From NCBI GenBank assembly GCA_026122225.1, contig JANEZZ010001901.1:372001-436000 (forward strand): a DNA stretch of 64,000 nt. Direction: 5' to 3'. Shown piece after piece: positions 21,799 to 32,008 of the stretch. This stretch comes from Heloderma charlesbogerti (lineage: Eukaryota > Chordata > Lepidosauria > Squamata > Helodermatidae). The notes under the pieces were generated by a model. It was not told where the DNA came from. It ran no database searches and saw only the letters and a list, made by a program, of their open reading frames with translations. Each line of letters begins with the position of its first letter. The first letter of the stretch is position 1. Position numbers and translations under genes: made by a program.

Positions 21799-22332
21799 GC
21801 TGGGTCACTTTTGCTAGCAGTTGTTAATAAATTAAATTACTGGGTGGTCCATTTTATCCCCTGCCACTGATTATTCCACTAAACTGGACAGAACAAGAAA
21901 TTCATAAACTTTCCCTAGAAAAAATAGTTTTTTTAAAAATGTGTAAGGAATGGAAACTGATGTCAGCCTACAAATGACTCAGAGGAACTGTACATTCGAG
22001 ATTGTTGCTTGTTTGTTTTAATTAAACACAGTTTTAAACACTGAAATTGGATTTTGATACATGGATCCTTACAAGCAGATACAAGGGTATCTGCAGAGAT
22101 GAGTTAGGATTCCGCCTCCCCCTCTCCCCACACACAATTTGTTTCAGCCCGAAATCAAATGTTCAGTTCCCTGGGGCAGGCTTTTTATATGTCTGTAAAG
22201 CATCAGCTTCTATGTGCAGCTTCTATAAATAAATAATATGCAGTAATAATAGTTAATAAAACATACTGGAGGGTGGAATTTTCAGGCAGGGAGGCTACGG
22301 GATTGTTCCCGACAGCTCAGAGGGGTTGTATC

Positions 22333-22538
22333 CAGTGGAGGCTGGTGGCTCTGGTGTCAGTGATGCAGTGAATCTGCTCCGGGTCACAGTCAGAAGCAGT
22401 CTGAACTGTGACGGACCTATCCAAGGTGCGAAGCCGCCATCTTGTGCAAAGCACCTTGGATAGCCCCTTTAGAGTTCTGACTGAAACCTGGGATGGATTC
22501 ATCACCCCAACTGACATCGGAGCCACCGGCCTACACTG
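22333..22538. mobile_element. hAT MITE, family hAT-A, exact 8-bp TSD
   Basis: Starts CAGTGGAGGCTGGTGGCTC and ends GGCCTACACTG, flanked by GTTGTATC at 22325-22332 and 22539-22546. The inner part carries the AGTCAGAAGCAGTC and CCTTTAGAGTTCTGAC phrases that elsewhere became the tandem unit at 58008-59333. Confidence 0.85.
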
Positions 22539-23384
22539 GTTGTATCATATGTGGCAAAACACATCCCTGTCCTGATGCTCAGTTCTCTTGCTTTCCAGAA
22601 AAGTTTATTTTTAGAACAACCCCATGGGCATCACCCAAGATGAGGATCCACAATGAACTCTGGAGGGGCCGATGAGATGTTGCAAGCAGGCACATGCAAT
22701 AGACCCCCATTCCACGGTTTGGTTGTCGTGGATGCTCTTTTCAAATGAGAGAAAAAGAAAAGAAAAAGCCGCTTGAGTAGACAGAATTTGGAGAAGAGAA
22801 GGAGCAGGGGGGGGGGCTTCCTTCACCCATTCCCTTCCTTCCGCTTGCTTCCCCCTTTCCCTCCTATAATTTCTCTGCTCGAAATTGCCCCTCCCGAGCT
22901 GCTACTCCCTCCCTCCCCACCCCACCCCCCATGGTTCCAAAACAGTGGTGTAGCAGTAAATGTTGAATCTTTGATGCGTTTTCGCTGGGCTTTAAAACCC
23001 TGGCTGTTCAGGCGGGCATTTGGGGTGGGTTAGGGTTTTTTAGGGCAGTGTTGTTTTGTTATGTTTTGTTGTTGTTGTTCAGTTGATTATGTAAATTTGT
23101 TATTAGTATTGTATGAATGAATTAATGAATTAATGTTGAAGTGTGGGCGTGCATGATGATGGTGCATATCAACTAACCAGTTCTAGCAGTTTATCTCCTC
23201 TGGGAGCAGGTCTTTGGTAAAGCTAATGGGTCTTAATGGCCCATTTAAGACCAAGCCAATAGAGCTGCCCCCAGCTACTGTGAGGATTTCAGCTAAGCTC
23301 AGAGGGAACAGGGAATGGGGGGGGGGCAGATGACATAAAGTCCCTGCTAAAAAAAATTTTAAAGTGTCAAGGTTACGTCCCTGT

Positions 23385-23475
23385 GAGCCCTGGCTGGTGG
23401 CTCTGATTTTGATGGGGCTGTGAATGCAATCCAGGCTTCAATCAGAACCAGCCAGAACTCTAAAGGAGCTAACCA
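23385..23475. mobile_element. hAT-A half copy
   Basis: The left arm and one tandem-unit phrase only (GGCTGGTGGCTCTGAT ... CAGAACTCTAAAGGAGCTA). Confidence 0.6.
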
Positions 23476-23894
23476 CAAAAAGGGGCAAGGCAAAAATACC
23501 CCAAACACCAGCATCTTTTAGCTTAAAGCTCTTACAGCCAGTAACTCAGCTGAGTGCTCTTAGCTGGACACAAAAATAAATATAGCGGGTGACCCTTTCC
23601 TGGCATCATGAGGGGATAAACTTTAACTGCTTCATTTCTGTGTGTTCATAAGGGCACAGGAGCACAGCCCATTTTAAAAATTGGCAACCCCTGGCACAAA
23701 ACAAGCCCTCTGGATGTTACTTTTTATAGAGGCACAAACTGGAAAAGGGTGAAGCACACAGAACAAAGGTCTCTTTTGCAAGCCCTCTGATATTTTTTTA
23801 GAGCTTGTAAACCTCTAGTGATAGGCACGGTGGTCAACTTTTCAAGCAACCTGTGCAGCTATGCCTTTAACAACAGGCTGATAATGATGAATGA

Positions 23895-24055
23895 TGATGA
23901 TGATTTACATTTCTATACCGCCCAATAGCCAAAGCTCTCTGGGCAGTTTACAAAGAGTAAAAACATTAAGAAATACAGTATACAGAGATTAAAAGCCATT
24001 TACATTGAAAACACATGAACAGACAATATACAGACAATATGCAAAAATTAGCATT
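23895..24055 (-). repeat. LINE 3' tail fragment
   Basis: ATTTCTATACCGCCCAATAG, then CCAAAGCTCTCTGGGCAG and GTTTACAAAG; minus-strand tail of the same LINE type as 16932. Confidence 0.6.
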
Positions 24056-25150
24056 AGAAGCTTTTTGGGACAGTGTGGAAGGAGATCAGTGTAATCCCTT
24101 GTTAACTTCTGTGTATCATGATGCTCTTAAAGGCACAGCTGCAGAGGCTGTTTGAAAAGCTGGCAACCCTGGGGACAGGGGACAGTTCCTTCTTGAAGCC
24201 TGCACAACAGGTAGTGCACTGTGAATGCAGATTTCCACAGCAAGATGCAATTTGGGCACAAGAAACTTGCTTTCTGGGCTTCCTATGCTGGGATGGCAAG
24301 GGGCGGAAGATTCTGGTGTCATTGCAGGAGACAATGGCGCTCATTTTCTCCTTTACTAGAGGGAAGGCAGTATTATTCAATGCACCTCCCAAAGCTATTG
24401 GGGGAATGAATTTGATTAATGTTTGCCTGACACAGGTTGACAATGTACTACATCCTCAAAGTGCTGAGTATAAGGATTATTAAAGGTTTGGGGTGGGGAG
24501 TGGGGAATCGCTCCAGCACAATCTGAGTGAGAAATCAGCTCACAACAATTAGCTGCTAGCAAAACCGACACCAGCAAGACACAGCAGTGCTCGTGAAGAG
24601 CACCAAATCCATTCCAGCAAGGGACATGGAGGCAACCTTCTTGTTGGGTTGTGGACTATGTTTGATCAGGGCTGGGGGCCAAATCCACTCCCCAAGCCAC
24701 TTTTGATTTGCTTATGGGTGGCTGTCGCCTTTCAGAACAACCTTGGTTTCCACTTGATCAAAAAGCATGTCTCTAGTCCTTATGGAGGTGCGAGGGGGGG
24801 GGAACAGAGGGGATGTGAATGCAATGTGCACTAAATATTCAGAGCCTTTCAGAAAGTATGACCATGAACCCAAATGTGCTGTGTTTGAATAGAATACAAT
24901 TTTGGAATAAGATTTAAGAGTGTGTTGTGTAGCACGTGGAACTGGCAATATCAGGTGGCAGAGAAAGGAATGGTTTGACCCTATGAGCAGCTGCACATAG
25001 CACTGAGTATTGCAACCATACTACTGGGATTTGGCCCCAGTGGCACACTAGTTCTGCAAGAACAGCAGTCAGTGTTCTCATACTGGCAGCTGCTCCATGT
25101 GCCAGCTGTGCCATGCAAAAGCAGAAAGAGGGGAGACAATCGGGCTTTTT
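24055..25150. other. No recognised feature; unique-looking DNA
   Basis: About 1.1 kb of low-repeat DNA. Open frames (24118-24483 plus, 24102-24443 minus) overlap on opposite strands with no motif. I do not call an exon. Confidence 0.35.
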
Positions 25151-25159
25151 CGATGTGGT

Positions 25160-25318
25160 CAGTGGAGGCTGGTGGCTCCAATGTCAGTGGGGCAGTGCAT
25201 CTGCTCCAGGTTTCAGTCAGAACCAGTCAGAACTCTAAAAAAGCTATCCAAGGTGTTCTGACTGAAACGCATAGTGGGTTCACTGCCCCACTGACATCGG
25301 AGCCACCAGCCTCCACTG
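25160..25318. mobile_element. hAT-A MITE, single-unit form
   Basis: CAGTGGAGGCTGGTGGCTCC ... AGCCTCCACTG, with flanks GATGTGGT (25152-25159) and GAGGCGGT (25319-25326), six of eight identical. It contains one copy of the internal unit and is the reference for the array at 57963-59391. Confidence 0.75.
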
Positions 25319-25582
25319 GAGGCGGTACAGCCCTCCCATGGGACTGTACCATCTTCGGAATGCACATGAGGGGGATTGCTCATTCAAAAGCCCCTACCCA
25401 TTAAAAAATAAAATCAGCACACATGGAAAACCAACACTTCAGGGAGGAGGGTACGCTAAGCTATTTCTTTTTAACATCCTAGCTTTCTACATTTGGGGGG
25501 GGGAATCACGCAAGGGTGTTTTCAAGCAAGCAGCTACACACACACAATGTACACGCTGAAGTGGCACAGGCCCTTGTGGCAG

Positions 25583-25847
25583 CAGGGCCAGCCCAAGACA
25601 TTTTGCTGCCTGAGGCAGAGGAGCAAATGGCACCCACTGATCAAGGTTCAGAATATCCAAAGCCAGCTAAACAATTTTTGTATGTAAGGCAGAAAATCCC
25701 ACTAACACCCTCTCCCCATCTCTGGCAGTAGAGATACAATAATAACAAAGAAAATCGCAAACTATTTGCTACCCTTTGATGACACCCCACATCTGCTGCC
25801 TCAGCTGACTGCCTCACTCTGCCTCACGGCAGGGCCGGCCGGCCCTG
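25583..25847. mobile_element. hAT-E element (CAGGGCC ends)
   Basis: Starts CAGGGCCAGCCCAAGACATT and ends GGCCGGCCCTG; internal GCTGCCTGAGGCAGAGGAG and CTGCCTCAGCTGACTGCCTC phrases. The right end matches 46551-46817. The 8-bp flanks (TGTGGCAG/CATGATAG) differ at four positions. Confidence 0.55.
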
Positions 25848-25854
25848 CATGATA

Positions 25855-26838
25855 GATGGCTTGATGGAAATGTTGAGCCAGTATGCAGCTGCTGTGCAAA
25901 AAGCAGATTCTGTGTTGGGTGTCATTAGAATAGGGATCGAAAAGTCAACCGCTAATATCATATTATACAAATGTACGGTGCAACCACACTTGGGGTATGG
26001 TTCTGGTCACCACACCTTAAAAAAAGAAGTTGCAGAGCTGGTAAAAGTACAGAAAAGGGCTACCAAAATGACCAGCTGGATCAATCAACTGCCCTTTGAG
26101 CAAAGGTTATAATGTTTGAGGCTGCTTCGTGTAGACAAAGGGTGAGTAAGGGGGGACACGACAGAGGGGTATAAAATTCTTCCTGGTGTGGAGAAGGAGA
26201 AAAACCTCCCTGTCTATTTTCTCCATGCCATGCAGTGGAGGCTGGTGGCTTGGATCCTTGGATAGCTTGGACCTGGCACCAAGCCTGAGGCAAAAATACC
26301 AAATGGGCAGGTAAAATCCTCCACACCTTGGATAGCTCCTTTAGAGTTCTGACTGAAACCCAGAGCGGATTCACTACCCCCTGACATCAGAGCCACCAGC
26401 CTCCACTGATACCGTGCATAAATCTTCTCCCTCACTCATAGTACTGCAACCCCAGGGTCATCCTATGAAGGTGAGTGGTGGAAGTTTCAGGACAGACAAA
26501 AGGAAGGACTTCTTCACACAGCGCATAGTTAATGCAAGGAATTTGCGGCCACAAGATGGAAGCGATGGCCACCCATTTGGATGGCTTTAAAAGGCCATTG
26601 TACAAATTCCTGGAGGAGGAGGCTATCCATGGCTACTAGTCTTGATGGCTGTAGGCTACCTCCAGTACCAGAGGCAGGATACCCCATGTACACCAGTTGC
26701 TGGGGGACAATGTACTTAATTATGCGCTACTTGTGGGCTTCCCACTGGCAGCTGGTTGACCACTGTGGGAACAGAATGGTGGAGTAGAAAGGCCCTTGGC
26801 CTGATCTAGCACAGCTCTTCCTATGTTCTTATGAGTGG
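25855..26838 (+). repeat. CR1-group LINE fragment, split by hAT-A
   Basis: 25855-26224 carries LGVIRIGIEKSTAN, KEVAELVKVQKRATKMT and a short loss of frame. 26417-26838 carries the RTDKRKDFFTQRIVN-like phrase, the GFKRPLYKFLEEEAIHGY-like end and the TTCTTATG tail. The MITE at 26233-26408 sits between them. This supports one LINE broken by a later DNA transposon. Confidence 0.65.
26233..26408. mobile_element. hAT-A MITE inside a LINE
   Basis: CAGTGGAGGCTGGTGGC at the left and GCCTCCACTG at the right, with flanks ATGCCATG (26225-26232) and ATACCGTG (26409-26416), differing by two transitions. Confidence 0.7.
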
Positions 26839-26839
26839 A

Positions 26840-27480
26840 CAAGATCTTTATGTGTCAGAAATAACATGTTTGACTTTGTGATCACTGATGACAGTTAACC
26901 TAAAGCCTTTTCTAAACCACAACTGAAATCAAAGTTAGACAATAGTCAACACTCCCAGACATTTCCATTTTTGTTAGTCAACTTTGGAATGTCAGATGTG
27001 AAATTCAGGATTTGAACTCACAGTCTGAATGTGAAATTTTAAACTCGGAACTTAAAATTCAAGTGCTGTGGACTTCTGGCCTCTCTTGGTTTGGCAGACA
27101 TCAGTTACAAAATCGCATAAGCTGCTAGTTATCAAATGCAATTGTATGTAATCTGTCACATGCTACCAGATAGTAACACTATTGCATGTTAATTATCAAC
27201 ACTATCAAATACAAAACACTTTTCCCCACCAGTTCTCAAATGCCATCAAATATCAAGCATCAAATGTCAAATAGAGTGATCAAATATCCAGTCCATATTC
27301 AACAAATGGCTAATAATATCTGGAGAATAGTTATCATCAACATTCGCAGAGGAGAATTTCTGGGAGCAAAGTCATTTCACCTCTGTTCCCAATCATCTTC
27401 TTATCTCTAATTATACAATTGTCATCTATTTAAAAAATCTCTTAATAAATTATTCAAATACATTTTCATCAATTGATGAG
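26840..27480. other. No recognised feature; AT-rich
   Basis: AT-rich DNA with repeated short ATCAAAT phrases from about 27120 to 27300. No coding or repeat assignment. Confidence 0.35.
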
Positions 27481-27488
27481 TAGATTAA

Positions 27489-27600
27489 CACTGCAACCCT
27501 GTAATTTATTACTCAGAAGCAAGTCCCACTGAGTTCGGTTGGGCTTGCTCCCCAGTAAGTGTATGTAGGAATGTCCACAGGCCTAAAACAATATTGAAGA
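27489..27600. repeat. Harbinger-like MITE fragment
   Basis: The phrases TGCAACCCTGTAATTTATTA, CTCAGAAGCAAGTCCCACTG and CTCCCCAGTAAGTGTATG match the layout of 29560-29650 and 43306-43395, a small family with GTAAGTCCCAT-type arms. Confidence 0.55.
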
Positions 27601-27611
27601 AGAAAAAACAT

Positions 27612-28015
27612 GGATCCAATTGGATCCCAGTTTAGTCGTGGAGTGGACCCACTGAAATCAACGGGATTTCATTCATTGATTTCAGAGTGAGGCTTCAGAG
27701 AACATGGCTGAGTGTGGATTGTTGCTGAACCGTAGGTTAGCGCATTGTCTGGATCCAAGACATTTTCTGCAGGGCGGCTTGTTAACCATGCAGTGTGACC
27801 TGTTAACCACTCTGAACAACCCAGCAACAAACCATGGGTTCTCAAGGTGACTTGTTTGAGAAAAATAAGCTACACTGCATGGTTAACAAGCCACCCTGTT
27901 GAAAATGTCCTGGGTTCAGACAACACACTAACCCTCGGTTCAACAAACAACTCATAGTTCAACAACAAACCACACTCAGCCACTGAATGTGGGTTAGTGT
28001 GTTGTGCAAGCCCAG
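27612..28015. mobile_element. Large palindromic repeat of unknown class
   Basis: The left arm (about 27703-27810) GGCTGAGTGTGGATTGTTGC ... CTTGTTAACCATGCAGTG and the right arm (about 27870-27985) CACTGCATGGTTAACAAGCC ... ACAAACCACACTCAGCC are inverted copies over roughly 100 bp. The left flank from 27612 also contains an arm of the GGATCCAATT MITE family seen at 17316. I infer a fold-back DNA element. No coding sequence is visible. Confidence 0.6.
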
Positions 28016-28082
28016 CCTGTGTCTCCTCTAAATGTGACTGTCATTCATTTCCTCTGGCCACCCCTGATTTGGTCTCTCCCTA

Positions 28083-28170
28083 GATCAGGAGTGGGCAACA
28101 TGATGCCTCTTCCACCATCCAACCTGATGCAGGCCCTGCTGTGCACCTCCCCCTGTGGCCCCTCTACCGT
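28083..28170 (+). repeat. hAT-F relic
   Basis: A diverged left end (CAGGAGTGGGCAACATG) resembling 46825 and 51325. Assignment is weak. Confidence 0.3.
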
Positions 28171-28180
28171 GGCCCCAAAT

Positions 28181-28182
<2 letters not shown>

Positions 28183-28222
<40 letters not shown>
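28183..28222. repeat. (CTAT)n microsatellite
   Basis: About ten tandem CTAT tetranucleotides. Confidence 0.95.
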
Positions 28223-28223
<1 letters not shown>

Positions 28224-28280
28224 GCACACAAAATGGCACTCCACAGCAGCTAAAAGGGTCAAATTTGGCTTGCAAACAAG

Positions 28281-28385
28281 CACTGTGGAGCATAGAATCA
28301 TAGAATAGTAGGGTTGGAAGGGGCCTATACGACCATTGAGTCCAACCCCCTGCTCAATGCAGGAATCCAAGTTGCTGAATTTTAG
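28281..28385 (-). repeat. CR1 LINE 3' end
   Basis: ATAGAATCATAGAATAG on the plus strand is the reversed CR1 tail (8-base ATTCTATG repeats). It is followed by GGGTTGGAAGGGGCC and CCAACCCCCTGCTCAATGCA. These phrases also occur in the 5S SINE tails at 8640-8700 and 43500-43555. Confidence 0.85.
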
Positions 28386-28699
28386 TGGCAAACTGATTTT
28401 TTTTAAGTAAACATTGTTTTCAAACATTTTCCCAGCATGGCGGGGGAGAGTTCTGGGGGATGAAAATAGCCCCTGGACCTCCTGCAGTTGCCCACTCCAG
28501 CCCTAAATGGTATGATAATATAATAAATACTGTTGTGAAGCTAAAGCATTTCTTGGAGGTTGAGTGTATGATCCGTTTCCAACTTTCCCCGCAAACGTCA
28601 CCATTCCATAAATGATATATTACAGATGAGAGCGCTTTTGCTTTTTAAATTGCACTATTTAGGGATGGTGGGAAAACAGAATTAATGCCATATGTATTC

Positions 28700-28800
28700 A
28701 GGGTTCAGGCAGCATTCATGCAGGATCCTGCCCTCCGAAGTAAGATCCAGTGAGCACAAGGGGTCTTACTCCAAAGTAAACATGCACAAGATTGCAGCCT
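28700..28800. repeat. Harbinger-like MITE fragment
   Basis: GAAGTAAGATCCAGTGAGCA ... ACTCCAAAGTAAACATGCAC and the end GATTGCAGCCT; same small family as 29560. Confidence 0.45.
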
Positions 28801-28859
28801 GAGGGGGTGCATAAGGATTGCACTCAAATAAACATGCCTAGATAGGATGTGAAACTATG

Positions 28860-29555
28860 AGCTAGAACTGCAATTTCTCGTAGTAATTTCAACCCAGTTA
28901 CAAATTTACTAGGTCATTTTCAGGTGAACCTCTCCAACTTTCCATTAGAAATATGGGCATAATACTGGCCTATCTTGCAAGGTCATTGTGTTATAAAAAC
29001 GCAACATTTTGCTATTATTATGAACTGAAATTTACCCCCAAAATTAGTTTATGAAGCTGTCAGCCAATTAAGGATTTTTCCATTGATTAATTATCTTGCC
29101 TGTGTGTAGTCAACTAACTGAAAATTACACAGTTGCCTTTTTCCCCGATATTGGCAGAATTGTGAGATGACACCGGTTGTGGTTTAATAAGCAAAAGCTA
29201 ATCTTCATTGTTAAAATATAACGGCTATGTGGAAATTTTTCCTTTTGATTCCTTAGAGCCAAAATAAACTAAGAACCAAAATAGCTTCAGAAAATAAAGA
29301 AGTGTGATCGGAACGTACACCTCAGCAATCAAAATTTGCCCTCACCAATTAAAATTATCTCTGCTGCCAACAAATCCGCTAAAGCTTTGGTTGATCAGTC
29401 TCCCAATGAATTGATTAAATCTTTTAGTCCTGATAATGTAAAATGTTATCTAAAATATACGGACGTATCAGCCCCAATGCAGAGAAATGTATGGTGCAGC
29501 CCTCCTCTGGTTAACCCAATGGCGAGAACTCTATTTTAATGGAGTAGATGGGCAG
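28860..29555. other. Unique, AT-rich DNA (possible conserved non-coding segment)
   Basis: No repeat family is recognised. Around 29040-29130 there are several homeodomain-like ATTA motifs (CAATTAAGG, GATTAATTATC). That is only suggestive. The block has no coding signal. Confidence 0.3.
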
Positions 29556-29559
29556 TCCA

Positions 29560-29655
29560 ATGCTGCAATCCTATGCAGACTTTCTTGGGTGTAACCCTCA
29601 TTGAACCCAATGGGACTTACTTCTGAGTAAACATGCATAGGCTTACACTGTAAAA
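29560..29655. repeat. Harbinger-like small MITE
   Basis: GCTGCAATCCTATGCAGAC, CATTGAACCCAATGGGACTT, CTTCTGAGTAAACATGCATAGG. Two half-inverted arms about a CATTGAACCC centre. A short end family with CAATCCTATG. Confidence 0.6.
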
Positions 29656-29764
29656 TTGCAAGTCTTGTGGACATTTACCTGGATATATGCTTCCTTGAGT
29701 ATAATAGAGCTTACTTCTGGATTGGGTTTACTTTATAGAGGTGGGCAATTAGTTGTACTGAAGT

Positions 29765-29900
29765 CCCATTGAAATTATTTAAAGCATTTTTACGCCGCTC
29801 ATCAGCTGAAAAGGCTCCCAGCGTAGGGTGTGTAGGGATCAACAAAAAACCCCAAGACTGTCTCTATCCTCAGACATGATCTAAAACACAAGACACAAAA
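29765..29900 (-). repeat. LINE 3'-end-like relic
   Basis: TTTACGCCGCTCATCAGC and GGCTCCCAGCGTAGGG resemble the minus-strand tail layout at 56640. Decayed and uncertain. Confidence 0.3.
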
Positions 29901-29974
29901 GAAAATCAGGATGGGGAGGGAAAAGGAAAAATGCAAACTGAGGCACCAGGTTTTATAAAGTGACAGTACTTAGC

Positions 29975-30042
29975 TGGTTGGGGAATGCTGGGAATTGTAG
30001 GACTTTCTTCGGTCTAAACTCACATAGGACTGCAGCCTAATT
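29975..30042. repeat. Harbinger-like MITE fragment
   Basis: GGGGAATGCTGGGAATTGTA and TCGGTCTAAACTCACATAGG, ending CTGCAGCCTAA; right half of the family at 6780. Confidence 0.5.
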
Positions 30043-30049
30043 GGACATA

Positions 30050-30930
30050 AGTTAGTTATAACAAACATGTGACTTAAGCATGACTAACTTTTTCTGTATT
30101 AGGGCTACTATGTGTACCTGTGAGCTCTGAGAAGTATGCTGGCATTACTATTTCATGTATGTCCAGGCAAGTCTTTCTCACGACCGTCCAACAGAATCTC
30201 CATTTCATTTAATATAAAAGAAGCCATAACGCTTCCCCCTGCCTGCCCCCCAATAAATGTCAAGAAGTGAGAGGATCGCTGGAAAAGATTTGCTCACGAC
30301 TGCAACAAAGGATTTCATCCATCTGCAATTGCACAATGCTGTGGGAAAAGAAGATGAAGGGGGGGGGGCACAGAGGCCTGAATGGTAGAGCCTGGCATCA
30401 AATAATAAGTCAGATGGACAATCAATCAAGTGAAGTAGCCATGCTGGTTTATTACATGGTTCTTTGTTCCAGGACCACCCTAGTTCACTGTGCCAGACGC
30501 GGAGGGAGTCCTTCCCGCAGCATTCATTCTCTGTGTGGCAGAAGGATATCAGGGGGGCAGCGGGGGGGGGGGCATTGTCCGCATTCCAGGACTGAACAGG
30601 CCTTTCCCTTCATTACATTCTCTTTTGAGTCTCTTGCGAAGGACGCCTCTCCTTTTCCTCACCCTGTAGCTGCCCCCCTGCTCTCCCCACAGCACATGTC
30701 TGCTTTGAAAACAGAGCAGCTCAAGCCATGACTGGCTCGGAGCATCTTCCCAAGGAGGGAAGCCTAAAGGGGGCTGGACTCTGCCAGTCAGAATAAAAAG
30801 ACAATGAAGTGAGGACATGCTAGAACTAACCCTTGGGTCTGCTTCCCCACCACTCCATCTCGCATGAAAGGCTGTCAAGATGGCAAGTTTTCATGACTTG
30901 TTCAGGAGCAGGGAGGTTACTGTTCAAAAT
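30050..30930. other. No recognised feature
   Basis: A poly-G run near 30360 and 30560; otherwise unassigned. Open frames at 30267-30731 plus and 30549-30878 minus overlap and have no motif. Confidence 0.35.
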
Positions 30931-30931
30931 T

Positions 30932-31660
30932 TGTTTGTTTGTTTGTTTGTTTACAACATTTCTATCCTGCCCTATATCATTAAGATCTCAGGGGCAGCAT
31001 ACAAAAAAAATCAATTTAAACAGTATAAAACAATAAATAGTTTAAACACCTAAAAACAGATTAAACTATTAAACAAGCTAATACCAGTTAAAATCTAAAA
31101 CAATAAAACAGTTAAAACAATGTGCTAGGGAATGCATTTAGCCCTCAAAGGCTTTGGTAAAAAGCCACGTTTTTACTTGGCGCTGAAATGAGACCAATGT
31201 CTGCGTCAATCGGGCCTCCAAAGGGAGGGCATTCCACAACCAGGGTGCCACAGCAGAGAAGGCCCTCTCCCACATCCCACCATAGTGTATGTCTTGCACT
31301 GGTGGGATGCAGAGGAGGGCTCCTGCAACAGATCTCAGTCCTCAGTCAGCCATATACAGGGAGAGACGCTCCCTCAAATATCGAGGTCTGAAGCCACTTA
31401 GGGCTTTAAATGTCATCACCAAAACCTTGAATTCTAACCGGAAGCATATTGGCAGCCAGTGCAATTCCTTTAAAACCAGTGTTATATGGTTTTTATGAGG
31501 TGTTCCGGTCAGCAGTCTAGCTGCTGCATTTTGCACATTTTGCACTGCAACTTCCGCGTCGTCTTCAAGGGCAGCCCCACATAAAGTGCATTGCAATAGT
31601 CTAATCGGGACTATTAATGGTTTTAAAACATATGGCTTCATCCTGCTCATCTCCAAGTCA
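30932..31660 (-). repeat. L2-like LINE, C-terminal coding and 3' end
   Basis: On the minus strand the frame at about 31342-31656 contains VQNVQNAAARLLTGTPHKN, VLKELHWLPICFRLEFKV and GFRPRYLRERL, the C-terminal reverse-transcriptase region of L2-type LINEs. It continues (with breaks) into a WNALPLEA-like phrase and a tail (CTGAGATCTTAATGATATAG, GCAGGATAGAAATG) that reaches about 30940 and ends in TTTG repeats. Same family as 36860 and 61365. Confidence 0.75.
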
Positions 31661-31692
31661 AATCAGACATTACATTAAATGTATGTCTAGCA

Positions 31693-31824
31693 CAGGGGTG
31701 GTCAACCTGTTGCCCTCCAGATGCTGTTGGACTACAATTCCCAGCAGCCCTAGCTTGCATAGCCAGGGATGATGGGAGTTGAAGTTGAGCAACATCCAGA
31801 GGTCTACAGGTTGGCCATCCCCTA
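31693..31824. mobile_element. hAT palindrome, family hAT-C, exact 8-bp TSD
   Basis: CAGGGGTGGTCAACCTG at the left, CAGGTTGGCCATCCCCTA at the right, flanked by GTCTAGCA at 31685-31692 and 31825-31832. The inner arms carry CTCCAGATGCTGTTGGAC. Confidence 0.85.
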
Positions 31825-31864
31825 GTCTAGCAGCTGTGTGTCTTCCCCCCCCACACACACACAC

Positions 31865-31996
31865 TTTTGCTCTACAGGAGGGGCAAATCTAGATTGGGAC
31901 CATAGCGTAGGGAGTAGTAGGGGTTGTAAAATCAGAATTAGGCCCTCTGTGCCTACTCTAGAGTAAAAATGAAAATAAGACTTAAGAGTTTTTCTA
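31865..31996. repeat. Interspersed repeat, family G (left part)
   Basis: Shares GCCTACTCTAGAGTAAAAAT with 35745-35765. It continues at 35255-35500 beyond the BovB insertion. Confidence 0.5.
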
Positions 31997-32008
31997 CATG
32001 AGGCTGTT

